DNA from: Catalinimonas alkaloidigena
GTDB taxonomy: Bacteria; Bacteroidota; Bacteroidia; Cytophagales; Flexibacteraceae
NCBI RefSeq assembly: GCF_900100765.1
Contig: NZ_FNFO01000003.1
Span: forward strand, 595,348-659,347
Length of the DNA stretch: 64,000 nt
Reading direction: 5' to 3'
The notes under the pieces were generated by a model. It did no database searches. It saw nothing but the letters and a program-made list of their open reading frames with translations, and was not told the DNA's origin. Below, piece after piece: positions 26,258 to 34,949 of the stretch; the first letter of the stretch is position 1; each line of letters starts with the position of its first letter. A program made the translations under genes and the position numbers.

Positions 26258-27256
26258 TCATCCGCCAATGGTAGCCATCGATTCGGTGACGGGCGTGCGC
26301 TGGCGTTCGGCTTCGAAGCCGTCTTTGGCACGGTGCCGAAAGGTGTGGATGAGGGAAGTCTTGATTTGTTCGTCGGAGGCGTCGCTACGAAGTAAGGCCC
26401 GTAGGTCGAGGACGCCTTGATCGTAAAGGCAGGTTTTCAGGCCACCCTGGGCCGTGATGCGGAGGCGGTTGCAGGTGCCACAAAACGTCCGGCTGAACGC
26501 CGCGATGATGCCGATCCGTCCTTGGTAGCCGGGCACCACGTAATGGTGCGCGGTAGAGTTGGGATGGTCTTCCACCTTTTGCAGATCGGGGTAGTGCGTA
26601 CGCAGGTAGTCGAAGATGCGCTTGTAGGTCCAGGTGAGGGTAGGGTAGTGGTTGCCCTCGCCATTGAACGGCATCTCTTCAATGAACCGGATGTCGACCG
26701 GCTGGTGGCGCGTCAGTTCCACGAGCGGCAGGATGTCGTCGATGTTTTGCCCTTCCATCACCACGGCGTTGATCTTTACCGCGATATTGTGCTCCAATAG
26801 CGACTCGTACGTAGCCCAGACCCGGTCGAACTCGTCGCGGCGGGTGATTTGCAGGAACCGCTGGCGGTCCAGCGTATCGAGGCTTAAGTTCACCGTCCCG
26901 ACGCCCATCGCCTTCAGCGCGGGTACATGCGGTTGCGTCAGCACGCCGTTGGTGGTCAGGTTCAATTGCTCGATGCCCGGGATGGCACTCAGCCGCTCCA
27001 TGAATGGCACCAGATCGCGGCGGACGAACGGTTCGCCACCCGTGATGCGCACTTTTCGGATGCCCAGTTGCGCCAGCAACGTCACCAGCCGCTCCATCTC
27101 CTCGTAGCGCAGCAATTCCTTTTTGGGCAGGTATGGAATCCCTTCCGCCGGCATGCAGTAGAAGCAGCGCAGGTTGCACCGATCCGTCACCGCCAGCCGC
27201 AGGTACTGTAGCGGGCGTCCGTGGTTATCGTACAAAGTCGGGAAAGGAGCGTCCAT
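26258..27256 (-). CDS. moaA: GTP 3',8-cyclase (molybdenum cofactor biosynthesis)
   Basis: A 332-residue radical-SAM enzyme that converts GTP to 3',8-cyclo-GTP, the first Moco step. The radical-SAM cluster is CNLRCFYC (C27, C31, C34), the SAM-binding stretch RITGGEPFVRRD follows, and the second cluster uses CGTCNRLRITAQGGLKTCL near the C-terminus. The C-terminal Gly-Gly tail (ATIGG), needed for activity in characterised MoaA, is present. It is divergent from moaD across 147 bp. Confidence 0.97.
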   Translation of the reverse strand: MDAPFPTLYDNHGRPLQYLRLAVTDRCNLRCFYCMPAEGIPYLPKKELLRYEEMERLVTLLAQLGIRKVRITGGEPFVRRDLVPFMERLSAIPGIEQLNLTTNGVLTQPHVPALKAMGVGTVNLSLDTLDRQRFLQITRRDEFDRVWATYESLLEHNIAVKINAVVMEGQNIDDILPLVELTRHQPVDIRFIEEMPFNGEGNHYPTLTWTYKRIFDYLRTHYPDLQKVEDHPNSTAHHYVVPGYQGRIGIIAAFSRTFCGTCNRLRITAQGGLKTCLYDQGVLDLRALLRSDASDEQIKTSLIHTFRHRAKDGFEAERQRTPVTESMATIGG

Positions 27257-27363
27257 AACGGGAAGTTCAATTCATCAAAAGTCAGGATCGGGGCTTTTTG
27301 TTCCGAGGGTGGCCGTTCGGGAACGATAAAGTTAACGTTTTTGCTTGCATGAAGTTAGACGCC

Positions 27364-27393
27364 TTTGTTTTTCACCCGCTTGTCTTAGTTTTG
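27364..27393 (+). promoter_or_regulatory. Promoter of the moaD transcript
   Basis: TTTG (27364-27367), 18 nt, TAGTTTTG (27386-27393), an exact Bacteroidota consensus pair, ending 10 bp before the moaD ATG. The leader would be almost absent. No Moco riboswitch-like structure was seen in the moaA/moaD gap. Confidence 0.65.
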
Positions 27394-27403
27394 ATCTCAC
27401 AAC

Positions 27404-27646
27404 ATGGAACTGAACCTTTTGCTTTTTGGCATTACCCGCGAGGTAGTGGGCGCGTCGCAGTTGCCCTACACGCTTCCGGAAGCGGCGACGGTGGATGCGT
27501 TGCTGGCCCAGTTGCGGAACGATTACCCGCCGCTGCAAAAACTCACCTCGCTGCTGGTCGCGGTCAACAGCGAATACGCCGAACCCGATCAGGTGTTGCA
27601 CCCTTCCGACGAGATTGCGCTGATTCCGCCCGTCAGTGGCGGCTGA
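27404..27646 (+). CDS. moaD: Molybdopterin synthase sulfur-carrier subunit
   Basis: An 80-residue ubiquitin-fold protein ending in the thiocarboxylate-forming tail PPVSGG. It donates sulfur to MoaE for making molybdopterin. The body matches MoaD (LLFGITREVVGA, NSEYAEPDQVLHPSDEIALIPP). No adenylyltransferase (MoeB) that would charge it lies in the window. Its partner moaE is 3.1 kb downstream rather than adjacent. Confidence 0.95.
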   Translation: MELNLLLFGITREVVGASQLPYTLPEAATVDALLAQLRNDYPPLQKLTSLLVAVNSEYAEPDQVLHPSDEIALIPPVSGG

Positions 27647-27659
27647 TTCCCTGCACCGT

Positions 27660-28211
27660 ATGGCGAAACTACGTTTCCGAAAGATTAAGTCAGAAAACCT
27701 GATTGCCTGGATGGCCACCCTGGTCAGTATCTGCGCGCTCGGCACCACCGCTTACCAGACCTACATCCTCAAACAACAGCAACACGCGGCTGTATGGCCC
27801 CGGCTGGAACTGCTGCACGGCTGGAGGGTGAATGGCGAAGACTCATACTACCGCCTCAACTTGCGCAATACTGGCGTAGGCCCTGCCATCATCCGCCGGG
27901 TGACGATTTTGTACGCAGGCGATACCCTCCGCGATTTTGCCCATCTGGCGCAAGCCGTAGCTGCCAAGCATCATTTACCCGACAGCCTAGCGTACCAGGA
28001 CTATCAGGATTTACTGGCGGACATGGTCATTCCCCAACAGGAAGAAAAACGTTTGCTTTACCTTGACAAAGAAGCCTACGTCGCCAACTTGGGGCACTCC
28101 ACACGGAGCAATGCCGGGGATCTGATTCAGGTGTCGGTCGTGTACGAATCGCTCTACGGCGACGCCTGGGAAGTAACGTATCCGCAAACCAGCCACCGGG
28201 AAGTGGATTAG
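27660..28211 (+). CDS. Single-pass membrane protein, function unknown
   Basis: A 183-residue protein with a basic N-terminus, one membrane segment (LIAWMATLVSICALGTTAYQ, about 15-34) and an extracytoplasmic beta-rich domain with LRNTGVGPAIIRRVTILYAG, a pattern seen in many small membrane-anchored Bacteroidota proteins. The ATG at 27660 starts 13 bp after moaD; a GTG 24 bp earlier would overlap moaD and is less likely. No function is assigned. Confidence 0.78.
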   Translation: MAKLRFRKIKSENLIAWMATLVSICALGTTAYQTYILKQQQHAAVWPRLELLHGWRVNGEDSYYRLNLRNTGVGPAIIRRVTILYAGDTLRDFAHLAQAVAAKHHLPDSLAYQDYQDLLADMVIPQQEEKRLLYLDKEAYVANLGHSTRSNAGDLIQVSVVYESLYGDAWEVTYPQTSHREVD

Positions 28212-28261
28212 CTTTCCGTCAACCATTTGTCCATCAGCCATTTATCAATTTGCCACTCTCT

Positions 28262-28651
28262 ATGCACATCGAACACCTCGCGCTCTGGACCTACGAGTTG
28301 GAAGCCATGCGCCAGTTTTACGAAACCTATTTCGGCGGGACAGCGAATGACAAATACACCAACCCGCGGAAGCAATTTGAGTCATATTTTCTGACGTTCG
28401 CGAAGGGACCTCGCCTGGAACTGATGCAAATGCCGGGCATTGCCCCCAATCCGAATACTCCGACTTCACAGGCGGGTGGCTGGGTCCACGTTGCCTTTTC
28501 GGTCGGTAGCAAGGAAGCCGTCGATGCCCTCACCGAACGGCTCCGCCACGACGGCTATACCATCGTCGGTGAACCCCGCACGACCGGCGACGGTTACTAC
28601 GAGAGCGTGGTGCTCGACCCCGACGGCAACCGCATCGAAATCACTGAATAG
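28262..28651 (+). CDS. VOC (glyoxalase/bleomycin-resistance) family protein
   Basis: A 129-residue vicinal-oxygen-chelate protein. It starts MHIEHLALWTYELEAMRQFY with the first metal-ligand His, and ends VVLDPDGNRIEI with the last Glu ligand. Middle segments RLELMQM and GGWVHVAFSVGSKEAVDAL fit the beta-alpha-beta-beta-beta repeats. Could be a lactoylglutathione lyase-like or thiol-adduct enzyme; the substrate is unknown. The ATG at 28262 is preferred to a TTG four codons upstream. Confidence 0.9.
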   Translation: MHIEHLALWTYELEAMRQFYETYFGGTANDKYTNPRKQFESYFLTFAKGPRLELMQMPGIAPNPNTPTSQAGGWVHVAFSVGSKEAVDALTERLRHDGYTIVGEPRTTGDGYYESVVLDPDGNRIEITE

Positions 28652-28920
28652 CGACAAAACATCTTTTGTAACTTGTTCATTATCAGTGCCCTTAACGTTT
28701 TCGTAGAGAAAACTCCCCCTTTCTCAAGATAAATCTCTGGTTCAGCAGGAACGGTCTATCCAATTCTGCATTAAGTCCCTATTTTGATTTCAGATAGGCG
28801 CAACCGTCGGTTTGCCCATCTGGAAGCAGATATCGCATGCCCTATGCAGGCAGTGCGTTTCAGAGCCTTCTGTTTTTTAGCTCTTTTTATCTCCAAGCAC
28901 TCTTTAAACTTTCCTTCCAC

Positions 28921-29571
28921 ATGATTACGAAAGCTGGTGTACTCGCTTTTTGTCTGTTGACAGCAACGACTACTAGTTACGCGCAGGTCTCTGTGGCACC
29001 GCGCATTGGTTTCGGAATTACCAGTGTAACACAAGCCTTTGACCCAAATAAGCCCCGGCTGACACTACACGCCGGCGTTGAAGGGGCTTATGAACTGATA
29101 GAAAACTTAACGTTACGGTCAGGCCTTCTCCTGGAAGGAAAAGGCGTAAGAACGTCGGACAAATCTGGCGGCAATTCCATCAAAGCATCCATTGGGTTTA
29201 TCTACCTCACTATTCCCCTCCACGCTCAGTACTCGCTCCCCATTGCAGACGAATTCGATGTTTGGGGAAGCGCAGGTTTTTACTTCAGTGCCGCTATCAA
29301 TGGAGTAGCGAAATACAAGTACAATATCAACGGTACGCAATCGTCAGACAGCGATCACATCGATTTTGGGTTGGACAACGACGGCATCCGCCGGGGCGAT
29401 GGTGGTTTTGACATCGGTGCGGGCATTTCGGTACCATTCCTGGCCAATAAACTAGACGTCGGCTTCGAACTCAGCCTGGGACTCGTCAACCTGAACGACC
29501 CTGACGAAAGTGACGAACTCTACAACCGTTCGATCAAGCTGCTTGCGCGCTACCCCCTGGTGTTCGAATAG
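28921..29571 (+). CDS. Outer-membrane beta-barrel protein (PorT/OMP_b-brl-like)
   Basis: A 216-residue exported protein with signal peptide MITKAGVLAFCLLTATTTSYA followed by alternating amphipathic strands typical of small porin-family beta barrels (VAPRIGFGITSV, LTLRSGLLLEGKG, FIYLTIPLHAQYSLP). The C-terminal strand LLARYPLVFE is barrel-like. The 269 bp upstream hold no gene; I saw only a short ACAAAA/TTTTGT hairpin at about 28654-28669. It is followed 51 bp later by the vWA lipoprotein gene, so the two may be functionally linked. Confidence 0.82.
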   Translation: MITKAGVLAFCLLTATTTSYAQVSVAPRIGFGITSVTQAFDPNKPRLTLHAGVEGAYELIENLTLRSGLLLEGKGVRTSDKSGGNSIKASIGFIYLTIPLHAQYSLPIADEFDVWGSAGFYFSAAINGVAKYKYNINGTQSSDSDHIDFGLDNDGIRRGDGGFDIGAGISVPFLANKLDVGFELSLGLVNLNDPDESDELYNRSIKLLARYPLVFE

Positions 29572-29622
29572 CGCTGGTCGTCCTGTCTCCTTCCTACTTT
29601 TCTTCACTTCAATCTCCCTCCC

Positions 29623-30624
29623 ATGTTCTCGCCTAAATTTTCCTTCCTCCTCGCCGCTTGCGGCACGTTCCTGTTCCTCCAAAGCTGCCATTCAGACGAT
29701 GAAGAGCCTCGACGCGACCTAAACGGTAAAGCCAGCGGTGCATTCGTTAGTAGTTCGGTCGCGCAGATTGACAACAATCGGCTGACCTGCCAAATCATGC
29801 TTTACATTGTGGATGACGACGGAAACTTCGTGAACGACCTCCGAGTTTCGGCTTTTGAGCTGAATTCTGATGATACAAACGCCGAGTTTACCATTACAGG
29901 TGTCTCGCAGAGTCGCCTGGATCACAAAGGAAAGTACGCCTCCGCTTTACTGATGGACCAGAGCGGTAGCATGAGCAGCAACGACCCCAACGATCTCCGC
30001 ATCGGAGCCGCCGAGATCTTCATGAATTCGCTGGGCAGTACCGATCAGGTGATGCTTGCCTCGTTTACGAGTAACTATCGAGCTGACCTGTGGATTCACG
30101 GCGATGGGAAGTTAACACACGATGTGGCAGATCTGATACAGGAGGTTAACGACTTGGCAGGCCAAGAAGGCGGAGGCACACCTCTGTATAGGTCGTGTTA
30201 TGCGATGAGTGGCCACCTCGCTGATGCCGCCGACGACATTGGCTACACCAACCGCGCACTGATTGCGTTCACAGACGGCCAGAACACCGATTACGCAGAT
30301 ATTGACGACGTAGTGGATTACGCAAACAGCCAGCATGTGATGATTTACACCGTAGGGTTGAGCGACGGGACCGATCCTAAGGTACTTTCTTACTTGGCTG
30401 GGCAAACAGGCGGTGCTTACATGCAAGCAGAAGATGCTGAGCAACTGATCACGATGTTTGGAACACTGGGCGATCTGCTGAGCGGCACCGCAAAGCTCTA
30501 CAGCGTAGCTTGGGAAGCACGCACTACCTCTTCTTGGCAAAAAGGTAATACCTTTACCGCCTACATCGACATTGATATCGGAGGCAATGTGTACGTCCGT
30601 GTCCCGTTCTCCATTGTCATCTAA
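29623..30624 (+). CDS. Lipoprotein with von Willebrand factor A domain
   Basis: A 333-residue lipoprotein: signal peptide with lipobox FLQSC (Cys about 22), acidic stretch SDDEEPRRD, then a vWA domain. The MIDAS motif is MDQSGSMSS (DxSxS), with the later Thr in GGGTPLY and Asp in IAFTDGQNTDY, so metal-dependent ligand binding is likely intact. The C-terminal 60 residues form a separate beta domain. Probably exposed on the outer membrane and working with the barrel protein encoded just upstream. A strong terminator follows. Confidence 0.9.
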   Translation: MFSPKFSFLLAACGTFLFLQSCHSDDEEPRRDLNGKASGAFVSSSVAQIDNNRLTCQIMLYIVDDDGNFVNDLRVSAFELNSDDTNAEFTITGVSQSRLDHKGKYASALLMDQSGSMSSNDPNDLRIGAAEIFMNSLGSTDQVMLASFTSNYRADLWIHGDGKLTHDVADLIQEVNDLAGQEGGGTPLYRSCYAMSGHLADAADDIGYTNRALIAFTDGQNTDYADIDDVVDYANSQHVMIYTVGLSDGTDPKVLSYLAGQTGGAYMQAEDAEQLITMFGTLGDLLSGTAKLYSVAWEARTTSSWQKGNTFTAYIDIDIGGNVYVRVPFSIVI

Positions 30625-30647
30625 GTTATAGGGCGCCCTACTACGAG

Positions 30648-30679
30648 GTGGTATGTCGTTTTGACGTACCACTTTTTTT
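30648..30679 (+). terminator. Terminator after the vWA lipoprotein gene
   Basis: GTGGTATGTC (30648-30657) pairs with GACGTACCAC (30663-30672), one G.U pair, 5-nt loop, followed by T7. It separates the inserted gene group from moaE. Confidence 0.92.
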
Positions 30680-30750
30680 GTGCGTTTCTCTATAATATTT
30701 TCTTGCCATGCCCTGCAGCATTCCAGTAACTTGGGGCAATTGTATCGCTT

Positions 30751-31173
30751 ATGCCGACTCCCTACCTCCATCTTACCGACCAACCCCTCGATACGCAGGA
30801 AGCCATCGACCGGGCTTCGTCCGACGCGGCGGGGGCGGTCGACGTCTTTCTGGGCATCGTGCGGAACAAAACCGCCGACCGCCCTGTGGTGCGCCTGGAA
30901 TACGAGGCGTACGACCCAATGGCGTTGCGCGAGATGGAAAAAATCGCGGCCCAGGCTGCTGAACGCTGGCCCGTTCAGGGCCTGTCGATTGTCCACCGGA
31001 AGGGCACGCTGCACATCGGCGACCTTGCGGTGGTGATTGCCGTGTCGACCCCGCATCGGCGCGAGGCGTTTGAGGCGTGTCGGTTTGTAATTGACACCTT
31101 GAAAGAGACGGTGCCCATCTGGAAGAAGGAAGTGTTTGAAGACGGCGAAATCTGGGTTTCGGCACATCCTTGA
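30751..31173 (+). CDS. moaE: Molybdopterin synthase catalytic subunit
   Basis: A 140-residue MoaE that inserts two sulfurs from MoaD into cPMP. Conserved features are GAVDVFLGIVRNKT, LEYEAYDPMALREM, IVHRKGTLHIGDLAVVIAVS, the active-site HRREAF and VPIWKKE with two catalytic lysines. It starts 18 bp ahead of nothing else; the MOSC gene follows by 18 bp and is probably cotranscribed. Confidence 0.95.
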   Translation: MPTPYLHLTDQPLDTQEAIDRASSDAAGAVDVFLGIVRNKTADRPVVRLEYEAYDPMALREMEKIAAQAAERWPVQGLSIVHRKGTLHIGDLAVVIAVSTPHRREAFEACRFVIDTLKETVPIWKKEVFEDGEIWVSAHP

Positions 31174-31191
31174 TCTTTTTACTTTCACGCC

Positions 31192-31962
31192 ATGCCTCAT
31201 CTTTCCCGCATTCTGGTGTATCCCATCAAGTCGATGGACGGTGTTTCGGTTTCCGAAAGCGAACTGACCGCCGGTGGTGCCCTGGGTTTTGATCGCCGCT
31301 GGGCCTTTTTCGACGAAAACGACCGCACCGTCAATGCGAAAAAGTATCCGGCCATCCAGCAGATCCGCGCTGATTTTCAACTAGCGCAGCAGCAGGTGAC
31401 GTTCGAAACAGCCACCGGACGCGCAACGTTCGACCTGGAAGCAGAAAGCAACTTGCTAGAACAATGGGCCAGCGACTACTTTGGGAAGCACGTGTTTTTG
31501 CGCCGCAGCGAACAGAACGGCTTTCCGGACGATGACGAACGGCCCGGCCCGACGGTGATTTCAGAAGCGTCGTTACAGGAAGTGGCGCGCTGGTTCGGCC
31601 TGACAACCGACGAAGTGCGGCGGCGCTTCCGGGCCAATCTGGAAATCGGTGGGGTGGAGGCGCCTTTTTGGGAAGATCAGCTCTGCGGACGCCTGCCCGC
31701 CCAACCCGTAGCTTTCTCGATCGGCAACGTCCGGTTCGAAGGCTTGAAGATGTGCGCTCGCTGTCCGGTTCCGTCGCGTAATTCCTACACCGGTCAGGCC
31801 GAGCCCGTTACGTTCTCGAAAGAATTTTCGGCCAAACGCGAGCAGTCGTTGCCGTCGTGGGCTTCTCCTGCGCAGTTTCCGCACTTCTATTTTCTCTCGG
31901 TCAATACCCGCATCACCGCGGGCAACCACATACGGGTCGGCGACGCGCTGCAACTTCTTTAA
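31192..31962 (+). CDS. MOSC domain protein with beta-barrel N-terminal domain
   Basis: A 256-residue protein of the MOSC family (mARC/YcbX-like). The N-terminal domain begins LSRILVYPIKSMDGVSVSE with LGFDRRWAFFD; the MOSC core carries CARCPVPSRN with the Mo-ligand Cys candidate and ends ITAGNHIRVGDALQLL. Such proteins bind Moco and reduce N-hydroxylated compounds; the location in a Moco region fits. No fused ferredoxin domain is present, so an external electron donor is needed. Confidence 0.92.
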   Translation: MPHLSRILVYPIKSMDGVSVSESELTAGGALGFDRRWAFFDENDRTVNAKKYPAIQQIRADFQLAQQQVTFETATGRATFDLEAESNLLEQWASDYFGKHVFLRRSEQNGFPDDDERPGPTVISEASLQEVARWFGLTTDEVRRRFRANLEIGGVEAPFWEDQLCGRLPAQPVAFSIGNVRFEGLKMCARCPVPSRNSYTGQAEPVTFSKEFSAKREQSLPSWASPAQFPHFYFLSVNTRITAGNHIRVGDALQLL

Positions 31963-31986
31963 GCGTGATTTTTGGTTTAACGCTGC

Positions 31987-33135
31987 CTAACGTTGAAGCG
32001 TCTTCATGGCCTCGTCGCGTTCGGCGGGTTCGTTGGCGTTGTGCAGCGCATTGGCGTGTGGAACCGGAAGGACGTGGCAATCGGAGTTGATCAGCACCTT
32101 GCGCGGGCAGGAATAGCCCTGGCTCAGAAAGTCTAGCAGAATGGGGTAACTCTTCGGTTCCCAGAGGGTCAGGAGCGGATCGGGAAAGGCCGTATCGGGA
32201 TTCAGAAATGCAGTGGCGACTTTGCTCGGATCGCGTTGTTTTTTCAGGTGCGCAAAGACGGACGCATCGGCAAAGGGCAGGTCACACGCCACCACCAACC
32301 ACGCCGCATTCGGGTTCGATTGGAACGCCGTCAGGATTGCACCGTAGGGTCCTAAGCCCGAAAACGTGTCGGGCAGTGCCGGAAACGAATCCTCCAATTC
32401 TCCAACTTGATCGGGGCGACACGAAAGGAAAACCTGATCGCATACGGACGCTAATTGTTCAGCCAGATACCGGCGGTGGGCCGTGCCTCGGTAGGCGATC
32501 TGGCTCTTGTCCTCCTGCATGCGCGTGCTGCGTCCGCCCACCAAAACCAGTCCGTGCAGCGGCGGGACGGCATTTACTACAAATTCACTAACCCAAGCGC
32601 TTATTTTTTCTATTTCCGATAACCGATAAAGCGGCAATTCCGCCCAGTGGGGCAGATAGGCCTGCAGATAGTCGGGAACCGCTTCTACTCCTTCTGCCAA
32701 CAGAATCAGGCGTACATCGGTCAATTTTTCCAGCTTCTTTTCGAGCGATTTCTTCGGATCGATCACCACAATCTGGCTTTGGGCCGGAAAGTGATTCCCA
32801 TTGACCACGACCAGATCCATCTCCCGGAAGAAGCGTTTCTGGTGATGCGCGTTGGGCTGTACAGCGTACTGGAATTGTCCAAACTGAATTTTATCTGTGT
32901 ATCCTGCCGCTCCGCCGTACGTCAACACGGAAGTAGGATCAGGGACTGCTTCATCGGCGCTTTGGTGATCGGCATCGACATAAGCGACTTTCCATTGTTT
33001 CGCCAGTGCTTCGGTCAGTTGCCGGACCAACGTTTGGATGTTGCCGCACGGTGTGCCCAGGATCGCCAGTTCGTTTCGGCCGAATTCGCCGAGGTGGGGG
33101 CGGGTCAGTTTGGCGTGTTTCGCATGTGATTTCAT
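31987..33135 (-). CDS. mobA: MobB-like/MobA fusion: molybdenum cofactor nucleotidyltransferase
   Basis: A 382-residue two-domain protein. Residues about 190-382 form a MobA-type nucleotidyltransferase (GLVLVGGRSTRMQEDKS at 195-211; DLPF at 285-288) that adds GMP or a similar nucleotide to Mo-molybdopterin; the usual RMG reads RMQ. Residues about 20-180 resemble the MobB P-loop protein (LAILGTPCGNIQTLVRQLTEAL, YVDADH), but the loop GTPCGNIQT lacks the GKT/S of a working Walker A. The ATG at 33133-33135 overlaps the moaC stop by 4 bp (ATGA), so the two are translationally coupled. Confidence 0.85.
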   Translation of the reverse strand: MKSHAKHAKLTRPHLGEFGRNELAILGTPCGNIQTLVRQLTEALAKQWKVAYVDADHQSADEAVPDPTSVLTYGGAAGYTDKIQFGQFQYAVQPNAHHQKRFFREMDLVVVNGNHFPAQSQIVVIDPKKSLEKKLEKLTDVRLILLAEGVEAVPDYLQAYLPHWAELPLYRLSEIEKISAWVSEFVVNAVPPLHGLVLVGGRSTRMQEDKSQIAYRGTAHRRYLAEQLASVCDQVFLSCRPDQVGELEDSFPALPDTFSGLGPYGAILTAFQSNPNAAWLVVACDLPFADASVFAHLKKQRDPSKVATAFLNPDTAFPDPLLTLWEPKSYPILLDFLSQGYSCPRKVLINSDCHVLPVPHANALHNANEPAERDEAMKTLQR

Positions 33136-33614
33136 GAACGTGTAAAGTCTTGTTTGCCGCCTGTTTTTTCCATCAACTTCGTTTCCCGGATCACGATGTC
33201 GTGCGAAAGCGCCTTGCACATGTCGTAGACCGTGAGCGCCGCCACCGACGCGCCGGTGAGCGCTTCCATCTCTACCCCGGTTTTGGCCGTGACGCCGACC
33301 GTGCAGGTAATGACGACTTCGCGCTGTGCGTTCACCCGGATGTCTAGCTTGCACTTCTCCACGGGCAGGGGATGGCAGAAGGGAATCAGGTCGGACGTGC
33401 GTTTTACGGCCATGGTGCCGGCGATGATGGCCGTCTGAAACACTGGGCCTTTTTTCGTATGAATTTCGTCGTTTTGCAAGTGACGCATAATTTCGTCACC
33501 CAACACCACGACCGCCTGGGCCGTGGCTTCCCGCCGGGTCACCTGCTTCTGGCCTACATCGACCATCGTGGGGTTACCGGTTGCGTCTACGTGCGAAAAT
33601 TCGGAAGAAGCCAT
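33132..33614 (-). CDS. moaC: Cyclic pyranopterin monophosphate synthase
   Basis: A 160-residue MoaC, converting 3',8-cyclo-GTP to cPMP after MoaA. Conserved blocks: FSHVDATGNPTMVDVG, RTSDLIPFCHPLPVEKCK, TGVEMEALTGASVAALTVYDM and the C-terminal KTGGKQDF with the catalytic Lys. It is first gene of a moaC-mobA pair and divergent from moeA across 129 bp. Confidence 0.96.
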   Translation of the reverse strand: MASSEFSHVDATGNPTMVDVGQKQVTRREATAQAVVVLGDEIMRHLQNDEIHTKKGPVFQTAIIAGTMAVKRTSDLIPFCHPLPVEKCKLDIRVNAQREVVITCTVGVTAKTGVEMEALTGASVAALTVYDMCKALSHDIVIRETKLMEKTGGKQDFTRS

Positions 33615-33743
33615 GCGTCGTTATAGAGTTATTATGTTAATCTGGGATGAGTTTGCGAGTCGCGTACCTACCGATGCGTGCGATCTCCGTATCAACAACA
33701 TCATCTCGCTGAAATTCTGTTCATTCAAAAGTAACGCTTGCTT

Positions 33744-34949
33744 ATGATCTCGGTTACGGAAGCCCTCCAGATTATACTGAACCATGCGCCCCGCGCTTCG
33801 GTGGTGACTTTGCCGCTGGAGCTTGCTGTGGGCCGCATCCTGCGCGAACCCGTGTCGGCCGACCGCGATTTCCCGCCGTTCGATCGGGTGACGATGGACG
33901 GCATTGCGTTCACCTGGCAACCGACGCCTCGGCGGCTCCGCGTGGAAGGCCGGCAACTGGCCGGTGCGCCACAAGGGCAATTGCAAGATCGAGCGAACGG
34001 TTGCCTGGAGGTAATGACGGGGACAGTACTGCCGCAGAACGCCGACACGGTGGTGCGCTACGAAGACGTCACCTTGCAGGAAGAAGCGGAAAGCGTCTGG
34101 GCCGACGTGCAGGTATGGCCGGAACGGGCGGGGCAGAACGTCCACCGGCAGGGCAGCGACCGTAGCCAACACGACGTATTGCTGGAACCGGGCGTTCGCC
34201 TGTCGCCCGCTGAGATTGCAGTAGCCGCCACCGTAGGCAAAGCGGAGGTGCAGGTGAGCCACATGCCGCGGGTAGCGCTGATCGCAACCGGCGATGAGTT
34301 AGTCGAGGTGACGCAAGCGCCCGCCCCCCACCAGATTCGCCAGTCGAACAGTCATGCTTTGCAAGCGGCATTGCATCAAGAAGGGATCGGTGCGGAACGC
34401 TACCACTTGCGCGACGATTATGACGCGCTGAAGACGCAGCTTCGGGCGTTGCTGGAGGCGCACGACCTGCTGATCCTGAGCGGCGGCGTCTCGAAAGGAA
34501 CGTCTGATTTTGTGCCCGATGTGTTGGCCGACCTGGGTGTGCAGCGGCATTTTCATCGCCTTGCGCAACGGCCCGGGCAGCCGATCTGGTTCGGTACCAC
34601 TGCTTCCGGTAAGGTGGTGTTTGCCCTGCCGGGCAACCCGGTTTCTACATTTTTCTGTTTTTACCGCTACGTGCGGCCGTGGCTCTACCGTCACCTGGGC
34701 GTAGATTTTCCGACCGAATACGCCCAACTGACGGTGGAAGTCTCGTTCAAACCAGCCTTGACCTACCTGCTTCCGGTACGGGTAAACAGCAGTCCGAACG
34801 GTGTACTGCTGGCTGTGCCACTGGCGGGGCAGGGGTCGGGCGATCTGGCGAATCTATCACAATGCGACGGCTTCCTGGAGTTACCGCCCGATCAGGATAC
34901 GTTTCCGGCGGGTGCCAGCTTTCCGTTCTTTCGATTTCGGCGGTTATAA
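33744..34949 (+). CDS. moeA: Molybdopterin molybdotransferase
   Basis: A 401-residue MoeA that inserts molybdate into adenylated molybdopterin. It begins MISVTEALQII with FPPFDRVTMDGIAF, has VMTGTVLPQNADTVVRYED, VALIATGDELV, the catalytic LLILSGGVSKGTSDFVPDVL and FALPGNPVSTFFCFYRYV. The ATG at 33744 matches the family start. No MogA domain is fused and no mogA gene is adjacent. Its 3' end overlaps a convergent membrane-protein gene by 6 bp. Confidence 0.95.
   Translation: MISVTEALQIILNHAPRASVVTLPLELAVGRILREPVSADRDFPPFDRVTMDGIAFTWQPTPRRLRVEGRQLAGAPQGQLQDRANGCLEVMTGTVLPQNADTVVRYEDVTLQEEAESVWADVQVWPERAGQNVHRQGSDRSQHDVLLEPGVRLSPAEIAVAATVGKAEVQVSHMPRVALIATGDELVEVTQAPAPHQIRQSNSHALQAALHQEGIGAERYHLRDDYDALKTQLRALLEAHDLLILSGGVSKGTSDFVPDVLADLGVQRHFHRLAQRPGQPIWFGTTASGKVVFALPGNPVSTFFCFYRYVRPWLYRHLGVDFPTEYAQLTVEVSFKPALTYLLPVRVNSSPNGVLLAVPLAGQGSGDLANLSQCDGFLELPPDQDTFPAGASFPFFRFRRL

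Noticed and set aside
27257-27403. Moco riboswitch in the moaA/moaD gap
   Set aside because: No long paired structure seen; a plain promoter fits.
30112-31380. 422-codon minus-strand open frame across moaE and the vWA gene
   Set aside because: It crosses a strong terminator and overlaps three well-supported plus-strand genes.
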